From an uncultured Actinomycetes bacterium (GTDB taxonomy: Bacteria > Actinomycetota > Actinomycetes > Nanopelagicales > Nanopelagicaceae), in NCBI GenBank assembly GCA_903825015.1, contig CAIJYZ010000028.1, positions 1-35,990 on the forward strand: 35,990 bases of DNA, read 5' to 3'. The notes beneath the pieces were generated by a model. That model had not been told where the DNA came from and searched no databases. It worked only from the letters and a program-made list of their open reading frames with translations. Shown here piece after piece: positions 1 to 9,287 of this stretch; the first letter of the stretch is position 1; each line of letters begins with the position of its first letter. Position numbers and translations under genes: made by a program.

Positions 1-60
1 GCCGCGCCTGCAAAGAAAGTAGCAGCCAAGAAAGCCGCGCCTGCAAAAAAGGCCGCTCCA
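1..60 (+). repeat. Short in-frame repeats encoding the Lys/Ala/Pro tail
   Basis: The 14-base word GCCGCGCCTGCAAA occurs at 1-14 and again at 34-47. Related AAG/AAA-GCC-GC units continue to about base 120. They encode AAPAKK-like motifs of the basic tail and are in frame, so they are protein low-complexity repeats rather than a mobile or CRISPR repeat. Slippage-driven length variation between strains would be expected. Confidence 0.7.
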
Positions 61-702
61 GTGAAAAAAGCTGTAGCAAAAAAGGCGGCCGTAAAAAGCA
101 TCCCAGTTAAAAAAGCACCAGGTAAGCCTTTTCCATCTAAGACAACCTTGACTGTCGATGAGAAATCACAAACAGTTTCTGTCTCAACGATCACAGCACC
201 TGTTGCTGCTCCGGTTATTGAAGAGCGTCGCTTGGTTATGCCACCTCCACCACGCCCGGTAAAAAGTGGCAAGAAGATTGCGCCATTGAAGCCAATTAAA
301 GTTGCGCCAACACCGATTGTTGTGAGCGAGAGCGAATCTCCATGGAGCGCTGCAGAGCTCAAGAGTATTCGAAGCGAAATTGCAAAGGAGCTTTCTCGCT
401 TGCGCGAAGAGCTAGCTAAAGTTGAAGTAGAAATGGATTCACTCATTCAAGAATCTGGCGAAGGCGCCGGAGATGATCAGGCAGATGCCGGAACAAAAAC
501 TTTTGAACGTGAACATGAGATGTCATTAGTAATAAATGCCCGAGACATGGTTTTGCAGACAGAACGGGCGCTAGAACGAATTGATTCAAAGAGTTACGGA
601 AACTGCGAAGAATGTGGAAATGCAATTGGAAAGGCCCGTTTACAAGTATTCCCTCGGGCCACTTTGTGCATGATCTGCAAGCAGAAGGAAGAACGGCGCT
701 AA
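1..702 (+). CDS. TraR/DksA-type C4 zinc-finger protein with Lys/Ala-rich N-terminal tail (5' end outside window)
   Basis: The reading frame is open from base 1, so the true start lies upstream; the first ATG/GTG-like codon in the window (GTG at 61) falls inside a continuing Lys/Ala/Pro-rich tract and is not a convincing start. Visible protein: a basic low-complexity region of about 60 residues with AAPAKK and AVAKK-type repeats, a Pro-rich linker, a helical/coiled-coil stretch rich in Glu and Arg, and a C-terminal four-cysteine zinc finger (CEEC ... CMIC) followed by a basic end. DksA/TraR proteins bind RNA polymerase through its secondary channel and modulate initiation. The histone-H1-like tail suggests added DNA or RNA binding, which is inference. 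The gene sits directly upstream of lspA, a common actinobacterial arrangement. Family assignment is firm; target and function are not. Confidence 0.85.
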   Translation, partial: AAPAKKVAAKKAAPAKKAAPVKKAVAKKAAVKSIPVKKAPGKPFPSKTTLTVDEKSQTVSVSTITAPVAAPVIEERRLVMPPPPRPVKSGKKIAPLKPIKVAPTPIVVSESESPWSAAELKSIRSEIAKELSRLREELAKVEVEMDSLIQESGEGAGDDQADAGTKTFEREHEMSLVINARDMVLQTERALERIDSKSYGNCEECGNAIGKARLQVFPRATLCMICKQKEERR

Positions 703-704
703 CA

Positions 705-1184
705 GTGCGCGTATGGCGCACACTCTTAGGTGTTGCCTGGCTCATCTGGATAAGCGATCTCGCCACCAAAATTTGGGCCGTAAGCGCACTTTCACACCGT
801 GGCCCAGTAAGAATCATTGGTTCATTTTTTCAACTTAACTTTGTCAGAAATTCAGGCGCTGCATTTTCTTTCGCACCTGGTGCAACACTCTTGCTCTCCT
901 TTTTTGGAATCGCAGTTTTTGTTGGGATCCTTTATTACACACCTTTGCTTACATCAAAAGGCTGGGCAGTTGTACTCGGTCTTGTGATGGGTGGAATTTT
1001 AGGAAATCTCACCGATCGCATATTCCGTGAGCCTGGATTGCTGCGCGGTCACGTAATCGATTGGATGCAACTGCCGCATTGGCCTATATTCAATATTGCA
1101 GATTCTGCGATTGTCGTCGCGGCATTTATCTCCATGGTCCTCACAGCCCGAAATATTCCACCAATTGAAAAAACTAGAGTTTAA
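705..1184 (+). CDS. lspA: Lipoprotein signal peptidase (signal peptidase II)
   Basis: Membrane aspartyl protease that removes the signal peptide from diacylglyceryl-modified prolipoproteins. With the GTG start at 705 the protein has 159 residues, normal for the family. It has about four hydrophobic helices and the family blocks GNLTDR (100-105), GHVIDW with Asp119, and FNIADS with Asp133; Asp119 and Asp133 are the expected catalytic dyad. The frame is open upstream to an ATG at 612, but that would overlap the zinc-finger gene by 91 bases and add a non-hydrophobic extension, so GTG 705, two bases after the preceding stop, is preferred. A GGAAGAA purine run at 687-693 could serve as a somewhat distant ribosome site. 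Its substrate-making partner Lgt is encoded at 16783 in the same window. Confidence 0.9.
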   Translation: MRVWRTLLGVAWLIWISDLATKIWAVSALSHRGPVRIIGSFFQLNFVRNSGAAFSFAPGATLLLSFFGIAVFVGILYYTPLLTSKGWAVVLGLVMGGILGNLTDRIFREPGLLRGHVIDWMQLPHWPIFNIADSAIVVAAFISMVLTARNIPPIEKTRV

Positions 1185-1196
1185 AGAAGAGTTGAT

Positions 1197-2138
1197 ATGA
1201 GTAATCGAGAACATCGCACGCTCTCTGTCCCAGAGGGTGTTGCAGGCGAGCGTATTGATAGCGCTTTGACACGAGTTCTGGGTCTGTCTCGTACTGCAGT
1301 TGTTAAGTTGTTAGAAGATGGCGACATAACAACTTCAGGCAAAGCTATGCTCAAATCTGATCGGGTAGCTGCCAATCAAATTATTGAAGTATTTATGCCA
1401 GCGCCCATTAATCAAGATCCGATTCCACTAACCCCGCTAGAAGGATTAACCATTGTTTACGATGATGATGCAATTGTTGTCATTGATAAACCAGTGGGTT
1501 GTGCGGCTCATCCAAGTCCAGGATGGATGGGGCCAACTGTTGTTGGCGCTTTAATGGCAGCTGGTTATTCAATTTCAACAAGTGGCGCGGCAGAGCGTCA
1601 AGGCATTGTTCATCGATTAGATGTTGGAACTAGTGGATTAATGATTGTTGCAAAGAGTGATCGCGCATTCACGGTTCTCAAGGATGCTTTCCGGAACCGT
1701 ACGGTGGACAAGATTTATCATGCATTAATTCAAGGTCATATGGATCCAACTACCGGCACAATCGATGCGCCAATCGATCGTCATCCAAAAGAAGATCACC
1801 GTTTTGCTGTCATGGCTACGGGTAAAGATTCGATTACTCATTATGAAGTTATCGAGTTTTATCGCGGTGTTTCATTAGTAAAAGTCGAATTAGAAACAGG
1901 CCGCACGCATCAGATTCGCGTTCACTTTTCAGCTCTCAATCATCCACTTGTTGGAGACACAACCTATGGCGCAGACCCCGTGCTAGCTAAGTCTCTGGAG
2001 ATGAGACGACCATGGCTCCATGCCAAAGAACTTGCCTTTGACCACCCCATCACAGGAGAGCATTTGCGATTTAGTGCGCCATATCCAGCCGATCTCACAC
2101 GCTCACTGGCGTTGCTATCTGATGCCGTTCTTCCTTAA
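1197..2138 (+). CDS. rluD: RluA/RluD-family 23S rRNA pseudouridine synthase
   Basis: Converts specific uridines in rRNA to pseudouridine. The 313-residue protein has an N-terminal S4-like RNA-binding domain (about residues 12-60) and the RluA-family catalytic motif HRLDxGTSG, with His139 and nucleophile Asp142, followed by the GRTHQIRVH block near residue 235. The ATG at 1197 is preceded by an AAAGAAGAG ribosome site, 12 bases after the lspA stop, so the two are probably co-transcribed. Family membership is certain. The RluD symbol (large-subunit helix 69 modification) follows from length, the S4 domain and the conserved lspA neighbourhood; the exact uridine targets cannot be read from sequence. 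Confidence 0.88.
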   Translation: MSNREHRTLSVPEGVAGERIDSALTRVLGLSRTAVVKLLEDGDITTSGKAMLKSDRVAANQIIEVFMPAPINQDPIPLTPLEGLTIVYDDDAIVVIDKPVGCAAHPSPGWMGPTVVGALMAAGYSISTSGAAERQGIVHRLDVGTSGLMIVAKSDRAFTVLKDAFRNRTVDKIYHALIQGHMDPTTGTIDAPIDRHPKEDHRFAVMATGKDSITHYEVIEFYRGVSLVKVELETGRTHQIRVHFSALNHPLVGDTTYGADPVLAKSLEMRRPWLHAKELAFDHPITGEHLRFSAPYPADLTRSLALLSDAVLP

Positions 2139-2142
2139 GCAA

Positions 2143-2148
2143 TAATCT
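2143..2148 (+). promoter_or_regulatory. Possible -10 element for dnaE
   Basis: TAATCT lies 9 bases before the dnaE ATG at 2158, in a 19-base gap with no recognisable ribosome site. It fits the TANNNT pattern and would give a leaderless or near-leaderless mRNA. No good -35 is visible, so this is a weak call. Confidence 0.35.
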
Positions 2149-2157
2149 ACGTTCACC

Positions 2158-5100
2158 ATGAAATCTGAGAACTTCGTACATCTGCACGTCCATACCGAGT
2201 ATTCAATGCTCGATGGCGCTGCCCGCGTTCCAGATTTAATGGCTGAAGTTGCCAAGCAGGGCATGCCAGCAATTGCTATGACCGACCATGGAAATGTTTT
2301 CGGGGCCTATGAATTCTATAAGCAGGCGAAAAAAGCCGGCGTTAAACCAATCATTGGTATTGAAGCCTACGTTGCCCCTGAATCACGCTTTGATAAAAAA
2401 CGCGTTCAGTGGGCAAGTGGCGGTGAAGATGATGTCTCTGGAGGCGGCGCATATACGCACATGACAATCCTTGCCGAAAACAATGTTGGGCTTGGAAATC
2501 TTTTCCGTCTTTCTTCTCTTGCATCTCTTGAAGGTTATTACTACAAGCCACGTATGGATCGCGAACTCTTGTCGAAATATTCAACTGGTCTGATTGCAAC
2601 TACTGGATGTCCAGGCGGTGAAATTCAAACTCGCCTTCGCATGGGTGCATACAAAGAGGCGATAAAGGCAGCAAGTGACTACCGTGATATTTTCGGCGTA
2701 GACAATTTCTTTTTGGAAGTAATGGACCACGGGATCGAAATCGAAAGCCGTGTTAAAGCTGACTTACTCAAACTCGGTAAAGAGCTAGGTCTTCCGCTAT
2801 TGGCTACTAATGATCTGCACTACACATTGCAAGCAGATTCTGGTGCCCACGAAGCTTTGTTGTGCGTTCAATCAGGTTCGACTTTGGCTGACCCAAAGAG
2901 ATTCAAATTTGATAATGATTCTTTCTATGTAAAAACACCTGCCGAAATGCGCGAACTTTTCAAAGATATCCCTGAAAGCTGCGACAACACTTTATTAATT
3001 GCCGAACGTTGCGAAGTGACAATGCGCGAAGGTGAAAATCTACTCCCGCAATTTACGGTTCCTGCTGGTGAGACTGAGGATTCTTGGCTCAAAAAAGAAG
3101 CAGTTCGGGGAATGAAACAGCGCTTAGGTTCAAAGCTAACACTCGAGCATGAAGCGCGTCTGGAGTATGAACTAGGCGTTATGGAAAAAATGGGATTTCC
3201 TGGTTACTTTCTAGTTGTTGCAGATTTAGTCGGACATGCAAAAACCGTGGGAATTCGCGTTGGCCCTGGTCGTGGCTCTGCGGCGGGCTCACTGGTGGCA
3301 TATTCATTGGGCATTACAGGCTTGGATCCACTTGAACACGGGCTTTTGTTTGAACGTTTCTTAAATCCAGAACGTATCTCTATGCCAGATATCGACCTGG
3401 ACTTTGACGAGCGCCGACGCAGCGAAATGATTCGTTATGCAACTAATAAATATGGTGAAGACCGAGTCGCACAGATCATTACCTATGGAACGATTAAATC
3501 CAAACAGGCAATTAAGGATTCAACGCGTGTACTTGGTTACCCATATGTAATCGGTGAAAAACTTACAAAAGCGCTGCCTCCTACGGTTATGGGCAAAGAT
3601 ATTTCTCTTGGGGGAGTCTTTGATCCTAAAGATGATCGCTACGCAGAAGCAGGCGAATTTCGCGCACTGTACGAATCAGATCCAGATTCAAAGCGTGTTG
3701 TAGATACGGCACGTGGACTTGAAGGCCTTAAACGTCAGTGGGGAGTACATGCAGCTGGCGTAATTCTTTCTCGCGAACCTTTATTAGATGTAATTCCGAT
3801 TCATCGCCGAGAAGCCGATGGCGCAATCATTACGCAGTTTGATATGGGTGCGTGCGAATCTATTGGTCTACTTAAAATGGACTTCTTAGGACTTCGAAAT
3901 CTTTCAGTTCTAGATGATGCACTAATAAATATTAAAGAGAATCAAAATATTGACGTGGTTCTAGAAGATCTCACCCTTGATGATAAAAAGACATACGAGC
4001 TACTCTCACGTGGAGATACTCTGGGTGTATTTCAACTCGATGGTGGACCAATGCGCGCCCTTCTTAAATCAATGTCTCCCGATTCATTTGAAGATATTTC
4101 AGCGGTTATTGCGCTTTATCGTCCTGGTCCCATGGGCGAAAATGCACATAACAACTATGCCGATCGCAAAAATAAGCGTAAGCCGGTCGAACCAATTCAC
4201 CCCGAACTCTCTGAAGTTTTGCAAGAAATCTTGGGCGATACCTACGGCCTTATTGTTTACCAAGAGCAAGTAATGGCGATCGCCCAAAAGGTTGCTGGCT
4301 TCTCTCTTGGACGCGCAGATCTTTTGCGTAAGGCCATGGGTAAGAAAAATAAAGATATTTTGGATAAGGAATATGTTCCTTTTGAAGCGGGCATGAAAGC
4401 CAATGGGTTTTCTACCGCTGCAATCAAGCGACTTTGGGATGTTCTCATTCCCTTTTCAGACTACGCCTTTAACCGTGCGCACTCTGCTGGTTACGGCGTA
4501 GTTTCATATTGGACCGCTTATTTAAAGGCCAACTATCCAACTGAGTACATGGCCGCCCTGCTTACAAGTGTGCGCGATGATAAAGACAAGTCAGCTTTGT
4601 ATTTGAGTGAATGCCGAAGGATGGGTATCAATGTTTTACCGCCCGATGTCAATGAATCAAATGGTGAATACACACCACGCGGAAAAGATATTCGCTTCGG
4701 ACTAGCTGCAATCAGAAACGTTGGCGAAGGCGTTGTTGCATCTATCAAAGCATCGCGTGAATCTAAGGGCCGATTTGCATCCTTTGGTGATTTTCTCGCC
4801 AAGGTCGATGCCCAAGTCTGCAACAAGAAAACAATTGAGTCTCTTATTAAGGCTGGAGCTTTTGGATCACTTGGCGCCACTCGTAAAGGCTTAATTGCAA
4901 TCCACCTTGAAGCCATTGATTCAGTAATCGAAAGTAAGCGGGCAGAAGCCATTGGTCAGTTCGATCTCTTTGGTGGTGATTCAATTACAGAAGTTGTAGG
5001 ACTCGATATTGAAATCCCATCCGGCGAATGGGATAAATCAATGCTTCTTAGTTATGAACGTGAGATGTTGGGGCTTTACGTATCTGATCACCCGTTGCTT

Positions 5101-5655
5101 GGTGTCGAACATGTGTTGCGTGCAAATACAGATATGTCTATCAGTGAACTCGTTGACGAAGGTGCGCAGCACGAATCCATCGTCACAATTGGCGGATTAA
5201 TTACAAGCGTTAATCGTAAAGTTTCTAGACAAGGTGCTTCTTGGGCCGTAGTAACCGTAGAAGATCTTGAAGGCTCACTGGAAGTGCTCTTCTTCGCCAA
5301 GACTTACCTTCAGTACTCGATGTCATTAACTGAGGATCGAATCGTCACTATTCGTGGTCGCGTTGATCGACGTGAAGAGACGCTTCGATTCACCGCCCTT
5401 GAAATGTCGATGCCCGATATTTCTGCAGGACCAACTGGGCCACTGGTCATCACAATCCCGATGTCACAGTGCACGCCACCTGTGGTTGATCGCATCAAAG
5501 AGATTCTTCGATCTCATCCCGGAAAACGAGAAGTCCATCTTTCCTTGAGTGAAAATGGCAGCAATACAGTGATGAAGATTGATGCTTCGGTCACAGCTTC
5601 ACCATCTCTGAGCGCAGATCTTAAATCGATTCTGGGTCCTTACTGCCTGGTTTAA
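2158..5655 (+). CDS. dnaE: DNA polymerase III alpha subunit (DnaE1 type)
   Basis: Replicative DNA polymerase catalytic subunit, 1165 residues, the usual actinobacterial size. Order of domains: PHP domain (about 5-280), palm/thumb/fingers with the catalytic PDIDLDF motif (Asp411, Asp413), tandem helix-hairpin-helix region, and an OB-fold near 1000-1080. All nine PHP metal ligands known from the mycobacterial enzyme appear conserved: His10, His12, Asp19, His44, Glu69, His101, Cys151, Asp219 and His221. This indicates an active PHP 3'-5' proofreading exonuclease rather than dependence on a separate epsilon subunit. The gene follows rluD by 19 bases with no ribosome site. Confidence 0.97.
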   Translation: MKSENFVHLHVHTEYSMLDGAARVPDLMAEVAKQGMPAIAMTDHGNVFGAYEFYKQAKKAGVKPIIGIEAYVAPESRFDKKRVQWASGGEDDVSGGGAYTHMTILAENNVGLGNLFRLSSLASLEGYYYKPRMDRELLSKYSTGLIATTGCPGGEIQTRLRMGAYKEAIKAASDYRDIFGVDNFFLEVMDHGIEIESRVKADLLKLGKELGLPLLATNDLHYTLQADSGAHEALLCVQSGSTLADPKRFKFDNDSFYVKTPAEMRELFKDIPESCDNTLLIAERCEVTMREGENLLPQFTVPAGETEDSWLKKEAVRGMKQRLGSKLTLEHEARLEYELGVMEKMGFPGYFLVVADLVGHAKTVGIRVGPGRGSAAGSLVAYSLGITGLDPLEHGLLFERFLNPERISMPDIDLDFDERRRSEMIRYATNKYGEDRVAQIITYGTIKSKQAIKDSTRVLGYPYVIGEKLTKALPPTVMGKDISLGGVFDPKDDRYAEAGEFRALYESDPDSKRVVDTARGLEGLKRQWGVHAAGVILSREPLLDVIPIHRREADGAIITQFDMGACESIGLLKMDFLGLRNLSVLDDALINIKENQNIDVVLEDLTLDDKKTYELLSRGDTLGVFQLDGGPMRALLKSMSPDSFEDISAVIALYRPGPMGENAHNNYADRKNKRKPVEPIHPELSEVLQEILGDTYGLIVYQEQVMAIAQKVAGFSLGRADLLRKAMGKKNKDILDKEYVPFEAGMKANGFSTAAIKRLWDVLIPFSDYAFNRAHSAGYGVVSYWTAYLKANYPTEYMAALLTSVRDDKDKSALYLSECRRMGINVLPPDVNESNGEYTPRGKDIRFGLAAIRNVGEGVVASIKASRESKGRFASFGDFLAKVDAQVCNKKTIESLIKAGAFGSLGATRKGLIAIHLEAIDSVIESKRAEAIGQFDLFGGDSITEVVGLDIEIPSGEWDKSMLLSYEREMLGLYVSDHPLLGVEHVLRANTDMSISELVDEGAQHESIVTIGGLITSVNRKVSRQGASWAVVTVEDLEGSLEVLFFAKTYLQYSMSLTEDRIVTIRGRVDRREETLRFTALEMSMPDISAGPTGPLVITIPMSQCTPPVVDRIKEILRSHPGKREVHLSLSENGSNTVMKIDASVTASPSLSADLKSILGPYCLV

Positions 5656-5685
5656 ATTCACGTACCTACACAACAGCCGGGCGGT

Positions 5686-5691
5686 TACAAT
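5686..5691 (+). promoter_or_regulatory. -10 element of a leaderless promoter for the his-trp run
   Basis: TACAAT (5 of 6 to TATAAT) ends 6 bases before the GTG at 5698, placing the expected transcription start at the G or next base of the start codon. No Shine-Dalgarno sequence lies upstream. The 42-base gap after dnaE has room for a promoter; the -35 region is poor, as is common in actinobacteria. Confidence 0.55.
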
Positions 5692-5697
5692 TTGCTA

Positions 5698-7005
5698 GTG
5701 ATTCGTACCGTTGATCTTCGAGGAAAAGCCTTAACTAAGGCTGGATACAACAACGAACTTCCGCGCGCAACGCTAGATGTTGCCGAAGCGATGCGCCTGA
5801 TAGAGCCAATATTGCATCGTGTCAAAAACGGTAACGAATCTGAACTTATAAAATTAGCCGAAGAGTTTGATGGCATCACTCCGCCAAGTATTCGTGTTCC
5901 AATTAAAGCCCTAGATGATGCTTTAGCTTCTTTGGATCCTGCGGTTCGGGCAGCACTTGAACTTTCAATCCAAAGAGTACGTACAGTTCATAACGATCAG
6001 GTGCGCGGTGATAAAACAACCATAGTTGTTGATGGTGGATCAGTAACCGAGAAATGGATACCAGTTGATCGTGTTGGTTTATACGTTCCTGGTGGCAGAG
6101 CAGTTTATCCGAGCAGTGTTGTTATGAATGTTGTGCCTGCGCAGATTGCTAAGGTTTCATCGATAGCCGTTGCATCGCCTCCACAAAAAGCATTTGGAGG
6201 ATTACCTCACCCAACGATTTTGGCAACATGCGCATTGCTAGGAGTCACAGAAGTCTTTGCCGTTGGGGGAGCGCAAGCAATTGCAATGTTTGCATATGGT
6301 GTTGAGGGTTTATGTGAGAAAGCTGACCTCGTCACTGGACCAGGCAACATCTATGTTGCAGCAGCCAAACGTGCCTTACGCGGAACTATTGGAATTGATT
6401 CAGAGGCGGGCCCAACCGAAATTGCAATTCTCGCCGACTCTTCTGCCATCGCTTCCGATGTTGCTGCTGACCTGATTAGTCAGGCCGAACACGATGTAAT
6501 AGCTGCCGCGGTTCTAGTTACGGATTCTCCGCAGTTGGCTTCGGCAGTTGAAAAAGAGCTCAGAGTCCGTGTAGCTGCAGCTAAACATGGCGAGCGAATC
6601 ACAAGCGCACTTACAGGAATTCAATCGGCAATAGCCCTAGTAGATTCAATCGAGCAGGGAATTGATGTAGTCAATGCATATGCCGCAGAACATTTAGAAA
6701 TTCAAACAAGAACTGCTCGCGCCGATTCTGAAAAAATTCGAAACGCAGGAGCAGTCTTTCTCGGACGCTTCTCGCCGGTATCACTTGGTGATTATTCTGC
6801 CGGTTCAAACCACGTTCTGCCTACTGGGGGATGTGCCTGCCACTCAAGTGGTTTATCGGTTGCAAGTTTCTTGCGAGGGTTACATTTTATTGAATATGGT
6901 CAGAAAGCTTTTACCGATTTAGTTTCAACCGTTGTTACCTTAGCTAATTCAGAGGATTTACCTGCACACGGTCAAGCAATGACTGCGCGATTGGAAAATC
7001 TGTAA
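5698..7005 (+). CDS. hisD: Histidinol dehydrogenase
   Basis: NAD-dependent zinc enzyme that oxidises L-histidinol through histidinal to L-histidine, the last two steps of histidine synthesis. At 435 residues it is full length. Visible signatures are the [12 protein letters not shown] block, the zinc/substrate region SQAEHD, the catalytic AAEHLEIQT motif, and the C-terminal [12 protein letters not shown] segment. A TTG at 5692 also opens the frame, but GTG 5698 is chosen because it gives the family-typical MIRTVDLRG start and lies at the predicted transcription start of a leaderless message. It heads a his-trp run and abuts hisC with no gap. Confidence 0.96.
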   Translation: MIRTVDLRGKALTKAGYNNELPRATLDVAEAMRLIEPILHRVKNGNESELIKLAEEFDGITPPSIRVPIKALDDALASLDPAVRAALELSIQRVRTVHNDQVRGDKTTIVVDGGSVTEKWIPVDRVGLYVPGGRAVYPSSVVMNVVPAQIAKVSSIAVASPPQKAFGGLPHPTILATCALLGVTEVFAVGGAQAIAMFAYGVEGLCEKADLVTGPGNIYVAAAKRALRGTIGIDSEAGPTEIAILADSSAIASDVAADLISQAEHDVIAAAVLVTDSPQLASAVEKELRVRVAAAKHGERITSALTGIQSAIALVDSIEQGIDVVNAYAAEHLEIQTRTARADSEKIRNAGAVFLGRFSPVSLGDYSAGSNHVLPTGGCACHSSGLSVASFLRGLHFIEYGQKAFTDLVSTVVTLANSEDLPAHGQAMTARLENL

Positions 7006-8091
7006 ATGAAATGGCCAGCATGGTTGCCACTTCGCGCAGATCTTGCACCGATGAGCCCGTACGGTGCACCTCAAGTTGCCTCTGTTGCCGCACTTAATAC
7101 AAATGAAAACCCATATCCACCTTCTGCTGCCTTGCAAAAAGCAATCGCTGATGCGGTTTTAAAAGTTGCGGCAGATCTCAATCGTTATCCTGAAAGGGAT
7201 GCAACAACTCTGCGGGAAAAATTAGCCCAATACATCAATGGATTGAGCACCACCTCATTTAACGCTGAGAATATCTGGGCGGCAAATGGAAGCAATGAGA
7301 TTATTCAATCTATTTTCTTGGCCTTTGGCGAGGGCTCTGTTCTAGGTTTTACCCCTTCTTATTCCATGCATCCTTTAATCGCTAAAGTCACGGGCAGTAA
7401 ATGGATTGATGGTCAAAGAAACTCGGATTTTTCTCTCAATGTAGAAAAAGCAGTGGCGCAGATTCAACAGCACAAGCCAACGTTAACTTTTATTACCACG
7501 CCTAATAATCCAACAGGTGGCGCAGTTACTATTGAAGAGATTGAAGTTCTAGCCGATACAGTAGCTAAGGTTGGAGGGTTGCTAGTTGTTGATGAAGCAT
7601 ATGCAGAGTTCTCTTCCGAAATCTCTGCTTGTACTTTAATTCCTAATAATCCTCATGTCATAGTTATACGTACAATGAGCAAAGCCTTTGCTTTTGCTGG
7701 TGCGCGTGTTGGTTATTTAGTGAGCGATCCCATCGTTAAAGATGCCATGATGCTTGTGCGTCTTCCGTATCACTTAAGCGCTCTGACTCAAGCCGCAGCC
7801 TGTGTTGCCTTGGATTTTAAAGATGAACTCTTGGGTTTTGTTTCTACCCTGACGCAATCTCGCCAGGTACTGGAGGATTGCCTGCATGAAATGGGGTTAG
7901 CAACGATTCCGAGCAGCGCAAACTTCATCTTGTTTACTGGTTTCAAGGCCGAAGCCCCTAAACTTTGGAGCGAACTTCTAGCAAAAGGCGTTCTCATTAG
8001 AGATGTTGGCCTTGCTGGCTATTTGCGAGTAACTATTGGCAATGAAGCCGAAAATAATCTATTTATTTCAGCGATGAAAGAACTCGTCTAG
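7006..8091 (+). CDS. hisC: Histidinol-phosphate aminotransferase
   Basis: PLP-dependent class I/II aminotransferase that converts imidazole-acetol phosphate and glutamate to histidinol phosphate. It has 361 residues. The ANGSNEII block, the TPNNPTGG motif and the PLP lysine in TMSKAFAFAGARVGY (Lys226) are present. The ATG directly follows the hisD TAA, so it is probably read by coupled translation. The N-terminal SPYGAPQ segment is typical of actinobacterial HisC. Some HisC enzymes also transaminate aromatic amino acids; nothing here decides that. Confidence 0.94.
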   Translation: MKWPAWLPLRADLAPMSPYGAPQVASVAALNTNENPYPPSAALQKAIADAVLKVAADLNRYPERDATTLREKLAQYINGLSTTSFNAENIWAANGSNEIIQSIFLAFGEGSVLGFTPSYSMHPLIAKVTGSKWIDGQRNSDFSLNVEKAVAQIQQHKPTLTFITTPNNPTGGAVTIEEIEVLADTVAKVGGLLVVDEAYAEFSSEISACTLIPNNPHVIVIRTMSKAFAFAGARVGYLVSDPIVKDAMMLVRLPYHLSALTQAAACVALDFKDELLGFVSTLTQSRQVLEDCLHEMGLATIPSSANFILFTGFKAEAPKLWSELLAKGVLIRDVGLAGYLRVTIGNEAENNLFISAMKELV

Positions 8092-8103
8092 AAAGAGGCA
8101 CTC

Positions 8104-8688
8104 ATGAGAACAGCACGCGTCGAAAGAGCAACTAAAGAGTCACATGTACTTGTTGAGCTCAACTTAGATGGTCAAGGTGTAATCGATGTTTCAACCGGTG
8201 TGCCTTTCTTTGACCACATGATGTCCCAACTCGGGAAACACTCTGGTTTCGATCTAAGAGTTAAAACAACTGGTGATATTGATGTTGATTCTCACCATAG
8301 TGTCGAAGATACCTCGCTTGCTTTTGGTCAAGCTTTGCGTGAAGCGTTAGGGGATAAGGCAGGGATTCGCCGTTTCGGAGATGCGATGGTTCCACTTGAT
8401 GAAGTCTTAGTACAAGCAGCGGTTGATCTTTCTGGTCGGCCATATTTAGTCCATCGCCAACCTGAAATCGTTGAACTAATTGGTAGCTTCGATACAACTT
8501 TAGGTAAACACATTTGGGAATCTATTGTTGCTGAAGCCCATATTGCGCTGCACATTCGCGTACTCGAAGGTCGTAATGCACACCATGTCTTTGAAGCCCA
8601 GTTCAAGGCGGTCGCACGAGCACTTCGTGATGCAGTTTCACTCGATGGTCGAGTCGCAGGAATTCCATCGACTAAAGGCTCTCTTTGA
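8104..8688 (+). CDS. hisB: Imidazoleglycerol-phosphate dehydratase
   Basis: Manganese-dependent dehydratase of histidine synthesis, monofunctional at 194 residues: there is no fused histidinol-phosphatase domain. Both metal-binding histidine repeats are visible, DSHHSVEDT in the first half and NAHHVFEAQFKA in the second, and FFDHM near the N-terminus. A GAAAGAGG ribosome site precedes the ATG. The stop overlaps the TTG start of hisH by three bases in a TTGA arrangement. Confidence 0.95.
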   Translation: MRTARVERATKESHVLVELNLDGQGVIDVSTGVPFFDHMMSQLGKHSGFDLRVKTTGDIDVDSHHSVEDTSLAFGQALREALGDKAGIRRFGDAMVPLDEVLVQAAVDLSGRPYLVHRQPEIVELIGSFDTTLGKHIWESIVAEAHIALHIRVLEGRNAHHVFEAQFKAVARALRDAVSLDGRVAGIPSTKGSL

Positions 8689-9287
8689 TAGCAATTCTTG
8701 ATTATGGATCGGGCAACTTACGATCTGCCGAACGTGCGTTTGCAACTTCTGGCAGAGAAGTAATTGTCACTTCTGATCGCGCAGTTGCGTTGCAAGCTCA
8801 AGGCTTAGTTGTACCTGGGGTAGGTGCTTTTGCTGCTTGCATGAATGGTCTTAACCAAATTGATGGCGCAGCAATAATCCGCGAAAGAATTGCTAATGAG
8901 CGTCCAGTGCTTGGCATATGCATCGGAATGCAGATTCTATTTAGTCGCGGAACCGAACATTCCGAAAATGGGATTCATGCCGGCGTGGGTGTTTGGGATG
9001 CAGAGGTCTCAAAGTTGAATGCTCCAATTCTGCCTCACATGGGTTGGAACACTATTGATACAGATAGTGGGTCGATATTGTTTAAGGGAGTTGAAGATCA
9101 ATCCTTTTACTTTGTGCATTCCTTTGCTGCTAAATCAGCTGTAGGGAAAATGCAAAGCTGGAGCACTCACGGTGAAAAATTCCTTGCTTCCGTTGAAGAT
9201 GGATATGTATCTGCAACACAGTTTCATCCTGAAAAATCCGGTGATGCTGGATTAGCTCTTATTAAGAATTGGACACAATCACTATGA
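8685..9287 (+). CDS. hisH: Imidazole glycerol phosphate synthase, glutaminase subunit
   Basis: Class I glutamine amidotransferase that delivers ammonia to HisF. At 200 residues it carries the triad Cys79 (in GICIGMQ), His181 and Glu183 (in FHPEKSG), plus the YGSGNLRS start typical of HisH. The start codon is TTG at 8685, overlapping the hisB stop; no alternative ATG lies nearby and TTG gives the conserved N-terminus. Its stop overlaps the priA ATG (ATGA). Its synthase partner hisF is two genes downstream. Confidence 0.95.
   Translation: MIAILDYGSGNLRSAERAFATSGREVIVTSDRAVALQAQGLVVPGVGAFAACMNGLNQIDGAAIIRERIANERPVLGICIGMQILFSRGTEHSENGIHAGVGVWDAEVSKLNAPILPHMGWNTIDTDSGSILFKGVEDQSFYFVHSFAAKSAVGKMQSWSTHGEKFLASVEDGYVSATQFHPEKSGDAGLALIKNWTQSL

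Noticed and set aside
1-60. CRISPR-like or mobile repeats at the window start
   Set aside because: The repeated words are in frame and encode a Lys/Ala/Pro tail; there are no unique spacers of constant length.
612-704. Extended N-terminus of lspA from ATG 612
   Set aside because: It would overlap the upstream zinc-finger gene by 91 bases and add a non-hydrophobic segment; GTG 705 gives a normal LspA length.
4533-4952. 139-codon minus-strand frame within dnaE
   Set aside because: It is a shadow of the dnaE frame; no ribosome site, domain or independent context.
9269-9283. Upstream start for priA
   Set aside because: It sits inside hisH; the ATGA overlap at 9284 matches the other gene junctions and gives the usual PriA N-terminus.
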